Assembly: GCF_003286125.1 (NCBI RefSeq)
Contig: NZ_QMED01000014.1
Span: forward strand, 1-64,000
Direction: 5' to 3'
DNA: 64,000 nt
Source of the DNA: Algibacillus agarilyticus
GTDB lineage: Bacteria > Pseudomonadota > Gammaproteobacteria > Enterobacterales > Alteromonadaceae
Shown here: in pieces, positions 1 to 8,855 of the stretch
Layout of the letters: each line of letters starts with the position of its first letter
Position numbering within the stretch: position 1 is the stretch's first letter
Program-made: the position numbers and the translations under genes
Notes under the pieces: model-generated
What the model saw: only the letters and a program-made list of their open reading frames with translations
What the model was told of the DNA's origin: nothing
Databases searched by the model: none

Positions 1-1
1 A

Positions 2-289
2 GAGTGGATACATTGGCGATACTCATGCACAACATTTTTACGGCAAACATTTGTTGAATGGGCAGGTCAATCGGTGCGATATTCGTTTTGGGCTAAAGCT
101 TATTATCAACAACAAACAGCGAAAGGAAAACCACATAATACCATCATCAGAGCGTTGGCATTTAAGTGGATCAGAATATTGTTTCGGTGCTGGCAAACCA
201 GCACCGCATATGATGAATCAACCTATCTAGAAGCCTTGAAAAGTAAGGGTTCACCGCTCTTAAAATATGCGGTAGAAAGTAAAACTTAA
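2..289 (+). CDS. IS110-like transposase, C-terminal fragment (cut by window edge)
   Basis: The reading frame is open from the first bases of the window and ends at a stop at 287-289. The visible 95 residues include an FVEWAGQSVRYS stretch, then KAYYQQQ..GKPHN and RALAFKWIRILFRCW, and a tail resembling YLEALKSKGSPLL. This basic helical pattern recalls the C-terminal part of IS110/IS116/IS902-type transposases (DEDD recombinases). The catalytic N-terminal part lies outside the window, so intactness cannot be judged. The internal ATG at 74 is not a credible start because the frame continues upstream. The family call rests on resemblance only. Confidence 0.6.
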   Translation, partial: EWIHWRYSCTTFLRQTFVEWAGQSVRYSFWAKAYYQQQTAKGKPHNTIIRALAFKWIRILFRCWQTSTAYDESTYLEALKSKGSPLLKYAVESKT

Positions 290-316
290 TGCTTGCTGTC
301 CACCTCAGGGCGTGTT

Positions 317-323
317 GTTAGGT
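317..323 (-). other. GTTAGGT core, possible attC-like boundary of a gene cassette
   Basis: GTTAGGTACC here and GGTACCTAAC at 1901-1910 form a perfect 10-bp inverted pair that encloses only the OLD-like ATPase gene. Read on the gene's strand, this side gives ACCTAACAACACGCC just after the stop codon, which fits the RYYYAAC core of an integron attC site. No integrase or folded attC was verified. Confidence 0.25.
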
Positions 324-328
324 ACCCT

Positions 329-1855
329 TTACGCCAACTGTTCCTGTACAAAGATTCTCATTGCACCAATAGAGCTTTGTAGCTGTTCATCAGTATATGG
401 TGCATTTTCAACATTTTCAGGGTGGTGAATTTGGTGTCGTATATATTCACTAACAATTTTTTGTTCTTCTAATAGCTCACCATTGCGCTTCACTCTGATA
501 TACGTGATCGTAGGCTTTCCATTTTTATAATCATTGAGTAGTTGTTCGCTTTCAATATAGCCATATAGTTCGTTGTGATATTCATCATTGGATTCACCAA
601 AGGCTAGAAAGTTTACTTCATTAAGCGAGGGGTAAGGTAGCTCACTTCTCTCTACACTTACGACTTCTTTAATTGGTTCTTTCTTAATAAGCTTAAGGTG
701 TTCAAAATCAAGAAGTTTAACTATTGATGGACTATGAGTTGTTAACAATACTTGAGTGTTTTCACTCTGAGAGAGCTCTTTAAATGCCTCTATGAGTTTT
801 CTTTGATGGCTAGGATGCTGAGACGTTTCAGGTTCTTCAATAGCATAAATAATGTCAGGCACATTACTTTCATTTTTTCTTCTTTCAGCTTCAGCTCTGA
901 AAAAGTTTAGTAAAACTAGCCTTTTAACACCACTTCCTCTTTTATTAATTGGGATATCTTCGTCACCTGTAATTGACACACTTTTAAATACATCTACCCA
1001 CTTCAAAGATTCTGCACTAGGTATCACAGGAGTTAAGCTGTCAGCAATTTCAGGATTCATTTCGTTAAGTTTTTCTAAGGTTTTACCAGCTACTTCATTT
1101 AACTTAGCCTCAACTTCTACAGCTACTGCATTTAAACTATCCATAAGCCGCTGGTCTTTTAAAATCTCCTGAACAGCCAACTTTAAAGGGTTTTGGATTT
1201 CACTATCTCCATCACTATTCTTACGATCAGATTGAAATAGAGCATACATTGGTAAATAGCTTTTTAACTGTTCCCATGAATTCTTGGCATCTATTTTAGT
1301 TAATTCAATATTAATATCATCTAATTGAAGATCTTCAGCGTGATGTGACCAAATGGCTTTTCTAACTTCTGAGTTTTTTGTTTTGTCTGCGCATTCCATT
1401 TCGTCAGTTAATAGTTTCTTTAGTTCTGCTTGTTTTTTTAAATGGAGGTTGGCGCATGCTGGATTTGTAGGGTGGAAAGCTTTAACAAATATTTTTTCTT
1501 TGCCTGCATTTGGAAACACTTTTATTACTTCTAATTTGTCATCTTTATTAAGTAAATATTCTTCATCTAACTTAGTTGGGTTAGTTGCATCAATAGTTAA
1601 AGTTGGGGGTAAGTCACCGAATACGACACCGATCTTGATGTCTGTATCCTCTTCCGCTTTAGCTTGCTTATTTACATCGTCTTTATCAATTTTGATGATG
1701 CCTTTATTTTCATTAAAGAAAATATCCAAAGCTTCCAATATTGTCGATTTACCAATATCGTTTCGACCGACAAATACATTAAGATCATCAAAGTCGATTT
1801 CAATTTCATCTTTGTATGAGCGAAAGTTTGCTAGTATTATTTTTTCGATTTTCAT
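329..1855 (-). CDS. OLD-like ABC/AAA ATPase, candidate phage-defence protein
   Basis: A 508-residue protein of the RecF/SMC-like ABC ATPase group. It begins KIEKIILANFRSYKDEIEIDFDDLNVFVG and has a Walker A motif GRNDIGKST at about residues 30-38. The C-terminal half has IIYAIEEPETSQHPSHQRKLI (signature/Walker B) and VLLTTHSPSIVKLLD (D-loop/H-loop). No TOPRIM nuclease domain follows, unlike classical OLD proteins. The last ~90 residues are helical and contain RHQIHH, matching the R-x4-H pattern of HEPN ribonucleases, with PENVENAPYTDEQLQSSI after it. Relatives often sit in restriction or abortive-infection loci. The gene stands alone between matching GTTAGGTACC boundaries, which suggests it arrived as a cassette. 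Defence function is inference. Confidence 0.6.
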   Translation of the reverse strand: MKIEKIILANFRSYKDEIEIDFDDLNVFVGRNDIGKSTILEALDIFFNENKGIIKIDKDDVNKQAKAEEDTDIKIGVVFGDLPPTLTIDATNPTKLDEEYLLNKDDKLEVIKVFPNAGKEKIFVKAFHPTNPACANLHLKKQAELKKLLTDEMECADKTKNSEVRKAIWSHHAEDLQLDDINIELTKIDAKNSWEQLKSYLPMYALFQSDRKNSDGDSEIQNPLKLAVQEILKDQRLMDSLNAVAVEVEAKLNEVAGKTLEKLNEMNPEIADSLTPVIPSAESLKWVDVFKSVSITGDEDIPINKRGSGVKRLVLLNFFRAEAERRKNESNVPDIIYAIEEPETSQHPSHQRKLIEAFKELSQSENTQVLLTTHSPSIVKLLDFEHLKLIKKEPIKEVVSVERSELPYPSLNEVNFLAFGESNDEYHNELYGYIESEQLLNDYKNGKPTITYIRVKRNGELLEEQKIVSEYIRHQIHHPENVENAPYTDEQLQSSIGAMRIFVQEQLA

Positions 1856-1900
1856 AATTACACTATGTCCTTATAGATGAAAGAATACGAGGGTATTTTG

Positions 1901-1910
1901 GGTACCTAAC
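1901..1910 (-). other. GGTACCTAAC boundary upstream of the ATPase gene
   Basis: This is the inverted partner of the GTTAGGTACC at 317. On the gene's strand it reads ...CTACAAGCTCGTTAGGTACC and leads into the gene. The same leader, CTACAGGCTCGTTAGGTGC, precedes the small membrane protein gene at 8062, so two unrelated genes share one upstream sequence. This fits GTTRRRY cassette boundaries or a common mobile flank. Confidence 0.3.
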
Positions 1911-2099
1911 GAGCTTGTAGAATTACTCGTTTTTATTGTTATTTTTAATTGCGTTAAACAGTATCTGAGTTTGTCAGCTGCTTCAATCTTATTTACCGTA
2001 TTTTTTGAGGGTATTTATGCTGGTTAGCTATTTCAAGCGAGTGTGATTTGGGTGGCTGTTATGCTGGTTTTTACCGTAAATAGAGGCAGTTTTGCACTA

Positions 2100-2721
2100 T
2101 TAATGTAGTTTGCTTCTTAACTTCTCAATATTATGCACTAAACAATACAGTTGCCATTGGGTATTCACTTTTTCTTGACCCCGTAACGTGAATTTATTCA
2201 TACCTTTATTCACGGTAATGTTACCAAAAATGGATTAAGCACCATGGATGGTGTGAATGTCGATAATGCAGGAGCAATTATCAACCTATTGTGCCTAACC
2301 TTTTACTGTATTCTCGTCGCCCTACGGCGCTATCTATTTTTATCTTCATTCTCGCTGTGTGATTTAATTGTGTATCGGCATTTAATTCAAATTGCACTTG
2401 GCGTCCTGTTTTTTGCGGTGGTTTTCGCATACATTGGGCTTGCAATGGACACGCTCGACAGTCTTTTAAATACCCCGTAAACCTAACATAGATTTTATCG
2501 CCCGTTTGAATATGCTTGCTTTGTCGCCACAGCTTTTTACCGGCTGGACAATGGCAACTTCCGTTGTCATTATCAAAATGAAATGCAGCCGCTGTAAACA
2601 ACTTAGGCTTGCCGCCTCGTCGTTTAGAACGTCGTTTTTCTTTTTCTGTTTGGTATGTTTCACTCTTTTGAAATAAAGGATTTCGACTTCTAAACTCCGT
2701 ATCTGCGATATAACTGTCCAA
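2100..2721 (-). pseudogene. Decayed IS1182-family transposase, 3' part (copy 1)
   Basis: The minus strand encodes TEFRSRNPLFQKSETYQTE, then a cysteine-rich stretch (CHCPAGKKLW, CRACPLQAQCMR), then SAVGRREYSKRLGTI. This order is typical of the C-terminal half of IS1182-type DDE transposases. The frame breaks near 2281, where about 30 bp separate it from the expected terminal segment GNITVNKGMNKFTLRGQEK..NTQWQLYCLVHNIEKLRSKLH, which ends at 2100-2102. The N-terminal half is missing. A second decayed copy lies inverted at about 7490-7861, and both copies share about 190 bp of sequence beyond the stop. Confidence 0.7.
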
Positions 2722-2791
2722 GCCAGTGTGGCTAAACGCTAAGTTTGCTTCACTGTGAAACTAAGTAAGTACAATAACCATAGAGATACTT

Positions 2792-2893
2792 ATGACAACA
2801 AAGAAACCACGTAAAAATCATACGACTAAATTTAAACTAGAAGCCGTTAGATTGGCTGCAAGTATCGGTGCTGGGCCAAGGCTAGAGATTTAG
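2792..2893 (+). pseudogene. IS3-type orfA remnant
   Basis: A 33-residue frame beginning MTTKKPRKNHTTKFKLEAVR resembles the first residues of IS3-family OrfA, whose N-terminus binds DNA through a helix-turn-helix. It stops at TAG after GPRLEI, before the helix-turn-helix is complete, and no orfB follows. It is a relic adjoining the IS1182 remnant. Confidence 0.4.
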
Positions 2894-3298
2894 ATTATTC
2901 ATGAATCATAAATCCACGATTGGCGTCATAAATTTCAGCAAAAGAAAAGCGAGAGCATACATTGAGGATCATTAGTGCTCTTACTATACAGACGGTAATC
3001 CTCCAATAGCTCTAATAGTTGATCAAGAACGAACAATTATTTATTTCAACTTAAGGCTCTTATATCTAAATTTTATCGGTCGCGAATTATTTATTCTGAT
3101 AAAAGTTCAACGTTGAACTTTTCTTTCATAGGGTAAATATATTTCATGTTTTTACAAAATAACATTGTAGAGTGCTATAAAGGTGCTTGATTTTTATCCT
3201 TGATGAAATTGATATACATAATCAAACAAATGTTGTTCAAGATTACCAACATTTACCTGTTTCACTTCAAGCTGCAGGACTGCGCACTTAAAAATTAT
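2894..3298. other. Non-coding decayed DNA
   Basis: No credible gene is seen. The stretch holds palindrome copy 1 (3101-3122) and about 120 bp (3160-3280, with TGCTTGATTTTTATCCTT) that is similar to 10895-10990. It therefore belongs to a duplicated, decayed block. Confidence 0.5.
3101..3122. repeat. 22-bp palindrome, copy 1 of 4
   Basis: A perfect palindrome with core AAAGTTCAACGTTGAACTTT plus one more A/T pair at each end. Identical copies are at 7130-7151, 9141-9162 and 10813-10834. Copies 1, 3 and 4 share a flank, TTTATCGGTCG before and CTTCATA after. It could be an operator or part of a decayed mobile element. Confidence 0.75.
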
Positions 3299-3490
3299 TA
3301 TTTCGCACATGTTCGTTGATCATTTTCAAGGCAGCTCTATGGGATCCAAATTTAGACGGTAAGGCGATAAATAATGAATCGTATTGTGTTATTTTACTTA
3401 ACCCTTAGCCGTATTAGTTCAGTGGTATGCCTGCGTCATCTAAAATTAAGTGAACGTGTTTTTTACTCTGATGTTGACGGATTTCACTAA
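3299..3490 (-). pseudogene. IS630-type transposase remnant (copy 1)
   Basis: Read on the minus strand, the segment gives HLILDDAGIPL and further on a damaged LPS.SPNLDPIEL. These are the ILDNAG and YSPDLNPIE landmarks of the DDE domain of IS630-type transposases. Several stops and frameshifts are present. A second copy lies at about 11189-11390, where NTNHYLPSYSPNLDPIELL is clearer. Confidence 0.55.
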
Positions 3491-3593
3491 AAATTAAAAC
3501 TCATGCGGGAACCATGCGAAACAGACACTAATAAACCCGCAGCTCGGCGCACGGACTGCTGAGATAATTCTACTAAAATCACAAAATATATTA

Positions 3594-3619
3594 CTACACC
3601 CGTTTTACTCAAGGTGTAG
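3594..3619 (-). terminator. Weak hairpin downstream of the esterase gene
   Basis: CTACACC and GGTGTAG form a 7-bp stem with a 12-nt loop just beyond the esterase stop codon. There is no clean T-run, so terminator function is uncertain. Confidence 0.3.
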
Positions 3620-3629
3620 CTGTATTATT

Positions 3630-5213
3630 TTATTGATTAGCCCACTGTCGTCCTTCATCAGTTCGACGCCACTCAAAGTACTCATCAAGTGCGTTCAGCG
3701 CTTTAGCATCTGGCACTGGACCCACTTTGGGTTCTTGCTGAAAGTACATGACTTTTTGCGATTTAGACTCATACTTAGGCCATGTTGCTAAATTTTTATT
3801 ACCATTAGGGTTACCAAACTTAATAAAATTGACCCAATAATTAGAAATTGAATCCGACAACGCTAAATCAGCTTTTGTAATATCAGGGTTATTGCTATCC
3901 ATATTTTGAAAAACATAAGCAATATCTTGTCCATGAGGTGAACCATAATTATATTTTTCCGAACCTTTAGGATGGTTTGGGTGCTGATCAAAGAAATATA
4001 AATAAACGGGTGATTTCCCTGTTTCGGATTGAAGTTTTGCCCAGCTCCAACTATGCCAACCAAAAGCAGCATCACGAATTATGTTACGCCCAGCACGTGT
4101 GATTTTTTTATCTGTCATGGGATAAGCTTTAAGTAAACTATTTGCGTATGGGCCAAAGCGAGTTTCTAATCCCTCAATGAAGGCCTTAGCATCATTATTC
4201 CACACAAAACTTGCGCCTTCATCTGAGTTATATCCAACTAATACAGGTACATCATTGTACTCACCTCTTTGATATAGTTCATGTTGATCGTCTTTGATCA
4301 CATAACCATCAACGATTGGCCACCCCCCCGGTAAAGACCAGCCTTTAGGGATAAACGTTTCAGCATCCATTTTGCGTAACTCAGCAATCGAGCTAGCACC
4401 AAATTGCTTCACATACTTTTCACCTTCAGCTTCAGCTTGACTTAATAAAATCATATTTTCGCCTGGGTAGCCGCGCTTTCTACTTGGACCAAAAGAACCA
4501 CCACTTTGTGAAATAGCACCATGAAATAATCCTTTAGCCTGAGGTGAAGCCGCTAACATGCTAACTGAAATACCACCAGCGGATTCGCCCGCAATGGTAA
4601 CTTTATTTGGATCGCCACCAAAAGAAGCTATATTTTGTTTAACCCATTTTAACGCTGATATTTGGTCAAGTAGGCCGTAATTACCAGAAACAACATTAGG
4701 ATTTTCTTTGCTTAATTCTGGATTAGCTAAAAAGCCTAACTGCCCTACCCTATATGCAATAGAGACAACTATGACCCCTTTTTTAGCAAGATTGCGACCG
4801 TCAAAAATAGGATCGGCAGAGCTACCAAAACTGAACCCCCCACCGTAAATCCAAACAAAAACAGGTACTCTCTCATTACTTGTTTGTGCAGGTGTCCAAA
4901 TATTTAAATATAAGCAATCTTCACTAATGCGAGAAGGCGGATTTCCCGCCTGAATACATGAAGGCGAATATGTGAAAGCTTGCTTTACACCTTGCCACTT
5001 TTCCGCTGGCAAAGGTGCTTTCCAGCGAAGATCGCCTACCGGAGGCTTAGCGAAAGGGATACCTTTGAATACCGCTAAATTGTCAATTTTTTTGCCTTCA
5101 ACGATACCTTGCTCAACACTAACTGTTGTTAAGCTTTTTGCAGCAAGATTTAAACTACAAACAGAAATGAGAGAAGCAACAACTAGCTTATTGATTATGT
5201 TATTTTTTTTCAT
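3630..5213 (-). CDS. Secreted type-B carboxylesterase
   Basis: A 527-residue serine esterase of the carboxylesterase/para-nitrobenzyl esterase family (alpha/beta hydrolase), hydrolysing carboxylic esters. A signal peptide covers about residues 1-25 (basic KKNN, hydrophobic core, ending LAAKS). Family landmarks are GIPFAKPPVGDLRW near residue 51, the paired-Cys segment EDCLYLNIW, the oxyanion-hole YGGGFSFG, the nucleophile elbow GESAGG with Ser211, YNSDEGASF for the acid, and SPHGQDIAYVF for the catalytic His. It is 45 bp downstream of another secreted hydrolase on the same strand, so the two are probably co-transcribed. In a pectin-degrading replicon it might remove acyl or feruloyl groups from side chains. 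The true substrate cannot be read from sequence. Confidence 0.85.
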   Translation of the reverse strand: MKKNNIINKLVVASLISVCSLNLAAKSLTTVSVEQGIVEGKKIDNLAVFKGIPFAKPPVGDLRWKAPLPAEKWQGVKQAFTYSPSCIQAGNPPSRISEDCLYLNIWTPAQTSNERVPVFVWIYGGGFSFGSSADPIFDGRNLAKKGVIVVSIAYRVGQLGFLANPELSKENPNVVSGNYGLLDQISALKWVKQNIASFGGDPNKVTIAGESAGGISVSMLAASPQAKGLFHGAISQSGGSFGPSRKRGYPGENMILLSQAEAEGEKYVKQFGASSIAELRKMDAETFIPKGWSLPGGWPIVDGYVIKDDQHELYQRGEYNDVPVLVGYNSDEGASFVWNNDAKAFIEGLETRFGPYANSLLKAYPMTDKKITRAGRNIIRDAAFGWHSWSWAKLQSETGKSPVYLYFFDQHPNHPKGSEKYNYGSPHGQDIAYVFQNMDSNNPDITKADLALSDSISNYWVNFIKFGNPNGNKNLATWPKYESKSQKVMYFQQEPKVGPVPDAKALNALDEYFEWRRTDEGRQWANQ

Positions 5214-5258
5214 TTAAAAATCCAGTGACACCCATGTAAGTATAATTTTGATTAAAAG

Positions 5259-6191
5259 CTAAAACTGTTTAGCTTTCATAGTCCAGCCTGGGAATTGAGA
5301 TAACTCACTTTGTAAAAAGACTTGCGCTTGGTCTGTTTTTCCTTTCAACTGCCAATCAAGCCATTTTAATGTCATGGCTGCATATGACCCGCCAAACTTT
5401 TGATCAAATGTGCCACCATGCCCTGCTGTCAGTAAGTTTGAAAATGCCACAGGAACATGGTTTATTCGCGCATAATCTAATTCAGCATTCGCAGTTGCAA
5501 CATCGGTCTCTCCTCCGACCATATACAGTACAGGACCATGAAGATTTTTAAGAGATTCACGGTTAGCATCAGCCATTATCATGTCACCAATACCAGAGTT
5601 AAACATTATGTAAGTTTTAACTCGATTGTTTGCACCCACGGCTAAAACTTGGGCACCACCGCATGACTGCCCACCTATAGCAATATTATCAAGATCAAGT
5701 TTTTGGTAATACTCGCTCTTTTGTTCATTATTTTTTTGATTTACCCAGTTAATCGCTTCTAGCATCATGCCATTTGGCGCTTTATTTAACTCTCTGTCTA
5801 ACAAAGTTCGCTGTAACGATCCTAAAGCAACAACAATATAGCCTTGCGAAGCAACCTCAGATAGCATTCGCTCATGAGGTATAGACGTGTTATTACAGCC
5901 GCCATTAGCAAAAACTAAAATAGGTAACTTGTTTTCCTGTTGGCTAGCAACGGCTAAATCCTCTGGTCGATATACGACAAAATCCACTAGGCTAGATTCT
6001 TTAGCGGCAATTGATTTGTAAGGACCACTCCCGCCATTATCGATTAATCGACTATCAATAATTTCGGTTTTAGTGTCTGCCTCTTGTGGTTGCTCACTAG
6101 AAGCATCAATTTGACTTAAATTAATACCACAACCAAGCAATGCAGAGGCTAATGAAATACCTCCAAATATGTAAAATTTTCTGATGAACAT
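5259..6191 (-). CDS. Alpha/beta-hydrolase lipoprotein (esterase)
   Basis: A 310-residue lipoprotein with a signal ending in the lipobox LLGC (Cys at about residue 21), so it is likely anchored to a membrane. The hydrolase core has FANGGCNN (oxyanion region), a nucleophile elbow GGQSCGG (Ser near residue 174) and a late AGHGGTFDQ with the probable catalytic His. It resembles chlorophyllase/PAF-acetylhydrolase-like esterases. It is the first gene of a two-gene operon with the type-B esterase. The palindrome TACTATTTAAATAGTA at 6219-6234 lies 28 bp upstream and matches the motif found before the arabinose genes, which suggests joint regulation. Confidence 0.7.
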   Translation of the reverse strand: MFIRKFYIFGGISLASALLGCGINLSQIDASSEQPQEADTKTEIIDSRLIDNGGSGPYKSIAAKESSLVDFVVYRPEDLAVASQQENKLPILVFANGGCNNTSIPHERMLSEVASQGYIVVALGSLQRTLLDRELNKAPNGMMLEAINWVNQKNNEQKSEYYQKLDLDNIAIGGQSCGGAQVLAVGANNRVKTYIMFNSGIGDMIMADANRESLKNLHGPVLYMVGGETDVATANAELDYARINHVPVAFSNLLTAGHGGTFDQKFGGSYAAMTLKWLDWQLKGKTDQAQVFLQSELSQFPGWTMKAKQF

Positions 6192-6218
6192 CCAACACCC
6201 ACATTAAAACTATGATAT

Positions 6219-6234
6219 TACTATTTAAATAGTA
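6219..6234. promoter_or_regulatory. GntR-type palindrome before the esterase operon
   Basis: TACTATTTAAATAGTA is a perfect 16-bp palindrome, 28 bp before the lipoprotein start. Its half-sites, TACTAT and ATAGTA, are the same as those near the GntR-type gene (18424), araB (19621) and the GH43/symporter divergent region (27759, 27838). Confidence 0.45.
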
Positions 6235-6435
6235 TTACATACCTGCCAAATTGACAATTATTTAGTTCTACTATGGTTAAATGATCTGACGTGCGCATTT
6301 AATTCCTGAACCTAACAAAATTGAGTGATATTTATCGTCTAGCCCTGCGAGCTTCTTTTTACATGCCCTACTGGCTGATTTTGTATTATTTTGTTTGTAA
6401 CGATTCAGCACTATTTTTCTCATTACGTTAAACGC

Positions 6436-6633
6436 TCAAGCTCCACTTCCTTTTCTAAATCGGCACTCACCTTCTGTAAGCGTCATGCCCAATACTTTTT
6501 TATATTTGCCAATGGCTTCTAACGTATTAAGTGCTTGATCTGTATCTAATTTAAGCGAGCAGGTATACCCGCAGATTTCTAAAGTCAACTTACCGGTTTA
6601 TTTTTCAACGACTTCAAATTTAATTTCAATCAT
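6436..6633 (-). pseudogene. Small hypothetical gene with an in-frame stop
   Basis: Read on the minus strand from ATG at 6633, the frame gives MIEIKFEVVEK, then TAA at codon 12, then TGKLTLEICGYTCSLKLDTD and NTLEAIGKYKKVLGMTLTEGE, ending at TGA. The amino-acid pattern on both sides of the stop looks protein-like, so this is probably a gene broken by one nonsense change. I do not recognise the family. Confidence 0.3.
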
Positions 6634-6639
6634 GATTTT

Positions 6640-7480
6640 TAAACCCGTCCTAAGCACTGATCCTTTCTTAACCATCTAATATTTAACAATATTCATTCGA
6701 ATTTTCTCGTTTTATCCCTCCATGGCCATTATCAATGTTTGCGTAGATTTTATAATTTTCACCCGTAATCCTTCTCGTGTATTTTATGTCACCAAGCTTT
6801 AAATTTGCTTGCATACCCAAATAATTACCTCTTAATGCTATTTTCAATACTCAGCAAGTTAAGTAATTCAGGTATAACTGTAATTTCATTTTTCATCAAC
6901 GACGACCAGCCCTAAAAAATTGATGTTGAGGCTCCAAGCTCTGACCGCATGAAGTACTGTGTTGCGCTCTTTGATTTTAAAAATAGCTCGCTGTTTCTAT
7001 CTATCGATATCACAGCACTTATATTCAACAGTAAAATATCAAGCAAGAGATGATGTTTAAGACGGTTTATATGGGGGTATTCGATTTGATCAAAGTGATT
7101 AAAATCATAATCCGATCGTGACTAAGCTAAAAAGTTCAACGTTGAACTTTTATAATTTTAACCTTTATGTGTCCTCCAATATTAATAAATATGTCAGATA
7201 CCTAAATTTAATTATTAAGCTAAATGAACTCATTAAATTTACACTTAAAAATTGAACATGAATTACAACTCTGCGATATCTGAACAAGTTTGCTTAGAGT
7301 AAGGCCTACTGGCAAATAGGTGAGGGCAGGATCGTGTGTAACTAATGCGGGACAAACAATATTAAATCTATGATTTCATTTAGTTTTAAGTCTTCAGTTA
7401 AAGGGAAAGATGCTTGCCCACACGATTTTTTTACAGTGTAGACAAAACAATCGTATTAAACCGGCGATAAAATCCATATC
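6640..7480. other. Intergenic stretch without recognisable genes
   Basis: No open frame of useful length is seen. It contains palindrome copy 2 (7130-7151). A segment near 7370-7430 (CTATGATTTCATTTAGTTTT) resembles 9240-9300, another sign of duplicated decayed DNA. Confidence 0.4.
7130..7151. repeat. 22-bp palindrome, copy 2 of 4
   Basis: The same perfect palindrome (core AAAGTTCAACGTTGAACTTT) as at 3101, but without the shared flanking sequence. This suggests the palindrome itself, not only its surroundings, is conserved. Confidence 0.7.
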
Positions 7481-7489
7481 AGCTTTACA

Positions 7490-7861
7490 GGTTATTCAAC
7501 CGACTACCGAGTGTGTCCTTTTAAAGCCCAATACATGTGAAAGCCACCACAAAAATCGGTAAGTAAGTGCCGTTTGAATTAAATGCCAATACACATTTAA
7601 ATCACACGGCGAGAATGAAGATAAAAATAGACATCCCTTCAGGCCGACATATTACAGTAAAAGACTTGGCACAATAGGTTGATAATTGCTCCTGCATTAT
7701 CGACATTCACTCCATCCATGGTGCTTAGCTAATTTTTGGCAACGTCACGGTTAATATAGGCATGAATAAATTCACGTTGTGGGGTCAAGATAAAGTAAAT
7801 ACATAGTGGCAACTGTATTGTTTAGTACATAATTTTGAGAAGTTAAGAAGTAAACTTCAAT
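7490..7861 (+). pseudogene. Decayed IS1182-family transposase, 3' part (copy 2, inverted)
   Basis: The plus strand shows FELNANTHLNHTARMKIKID, a scrambled middle, then GMNKFTLWGQDKVNT, a stop, WQLYCLVHNFEKLRSKL. This matches the end of the copy at 2100-2721 in opposite orientation. The same insertion around GATAATTGCTCCTGCATTATC is present in both copies, so both descend from one already damaged element. The similarity continues to about 8056. Confidence 0.65.
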
Positions 7862-8050
7862 CATAACGTAAAACAGCCTCTATTTACGATAAACCCCATC
7901 AAAACAGCCACCCACATCACACTCACCTGAAATAGCCAATCAGTATTAAGCCCCTCAAAAATACTGTAAATAAGATTGAAGCAGCTGACAAAATCAGATA
8001 CTGTTTTAACAATTATAAGTAACCATAAAAACGAGTAATTCTACAGGCTC

Positions 8051-8059
8051 GTTAGGTGC
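8051..8059 (+). other. GTTAGGTGC cassette-like boundary
   Basis: GTTAGGT fits GTTRRRY and lies directly before the small membrane protein start. The leader CTACAGGCTCGTTAGGTGC matches the one before the ATPase gene at 1901. GTTTAACAAGCCC at 8399 (RYYYAAC pattern) closes the unit. An integron cassette fossil is possible but unproven. Confidence 0.25.
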
Positions 8060-8061
8060 TT

Positions 8062-8391
8062 ATGAAATATCGTCTTATTGCGGCAGTTTTATGCACAGTC
8101 CCTTCCTTCTTAACTTTGCTTATTACGCAAACAATGGGGGCGCCTTTATTTATTGCAGCATGGGTTATGTATTTTGTCATTTTATATTTCTGGATTAAAA
8201 ATAATGACGCACCCAAATGGTTACTTATTATTGGTACAGCTGTAGGTGTGAGCTCGGTTATTGCTTCATACCTTGTTGCACTGTTATTGACTTTCTCATC
8301 AATTGTATTAATGATACATGTGATAAAGTGCTCTTTTTCAACGAAAAAGCACCTAATACATAAAAATAGGTGTCGCGACGCCGGCACTTAA
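8062..8391 (+). CDS. Small integral membrane protein, unknown
   Basis: A 109-residue protein from ATG 8062 (an in-frame GTG lies 6 bp upstream). It has three or four hydrophobic segments: LIAAVLCTVPSFLTLLI, PLFIAAWVMYFVILYF, WLLIIGTAVGVSSVIASYLVALLL and FSSIVLMIHVI, with a basic tail rich in Lys and Arg. I recognise no family. It starts within a few bases of a GTTAGGT boundary, as cassette genes often do. Its 3' end (about 8355-8391) is duplicated at 10332-10370. The antisense frame over the same bases is a shadow. Confidence 0.45.
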   Translation: MKYRLIAAVLCTVPSFLTLLITQTMGAPLFIAAWVMYFVILYFWIKNNDAPKWLLIIGTAVGVSSVIASYLVALLLTFSSIVLMIHVIKCSFSTKKHLIHKNRCRDAGT

Positions 8392-8855
8392 TCCAATTGT
8401 TTAACAAGCCCGATCGAGCAGATGATACTATTTATAGGAAATTGCTTTTGGTAGAGTAGGCTGATTTATAGCATTTTTTCTGACTGAGTTTTACAGCACG
8501 CACTGAGCCTATGTCACCTATTTTACGCTTTTTGGCAACGCTCCAATCTAGACTTTATATTTGATTTCTTAATTCATTTACACCACCTATTTTATCTCGC
8601 TTTGAATTTACACCCTGTCGAACATTGACCGAATAACTTCAAGGTCGCGTCTTGAATTATGCATATCAGCGTAAACGGATCGATAATATATTTTTCGCAT
8701 TACAACAGGCTAATTTGATATAGAAAAGAGGGGAGAGGAGGGCGAAGGCAATACAACTATTTATAAGAATTAGCAACTTGAGTTTATTTAATATTTCTTA
8801 GATAAACGAATGGTATTAATTCAGTTTAAATCTCAAGACCGAACAATTAAGTATG
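8392..8855. repeat. Duplicated decayed segment, copy A
   Basis: This stretch, starting inside the end of the membrane protein gene near 8355, is similar to 10332-10740 throughout (shared landmarks AACAAGCCCRATCGA, CGCGTCTTGAATTATGCATAT and CTCAAGACCGAACA). Minus-strand reading gives fragments such as RKIYYRS..HNSRRDLEV with stops. I do not recognise the source. Confidence 0.5.

Noticed and set aside
2244-2480. 78-residue plus-strand frame
   Set aside because: It is antisense to the decayed IS1182 transposase.
8052-8387. 111-residue open frame on the minus strand
   Set aside because: It is the exact antisense of the small membrane protein gene. The plus-strand product has coherent membrane segments and a plausible start.
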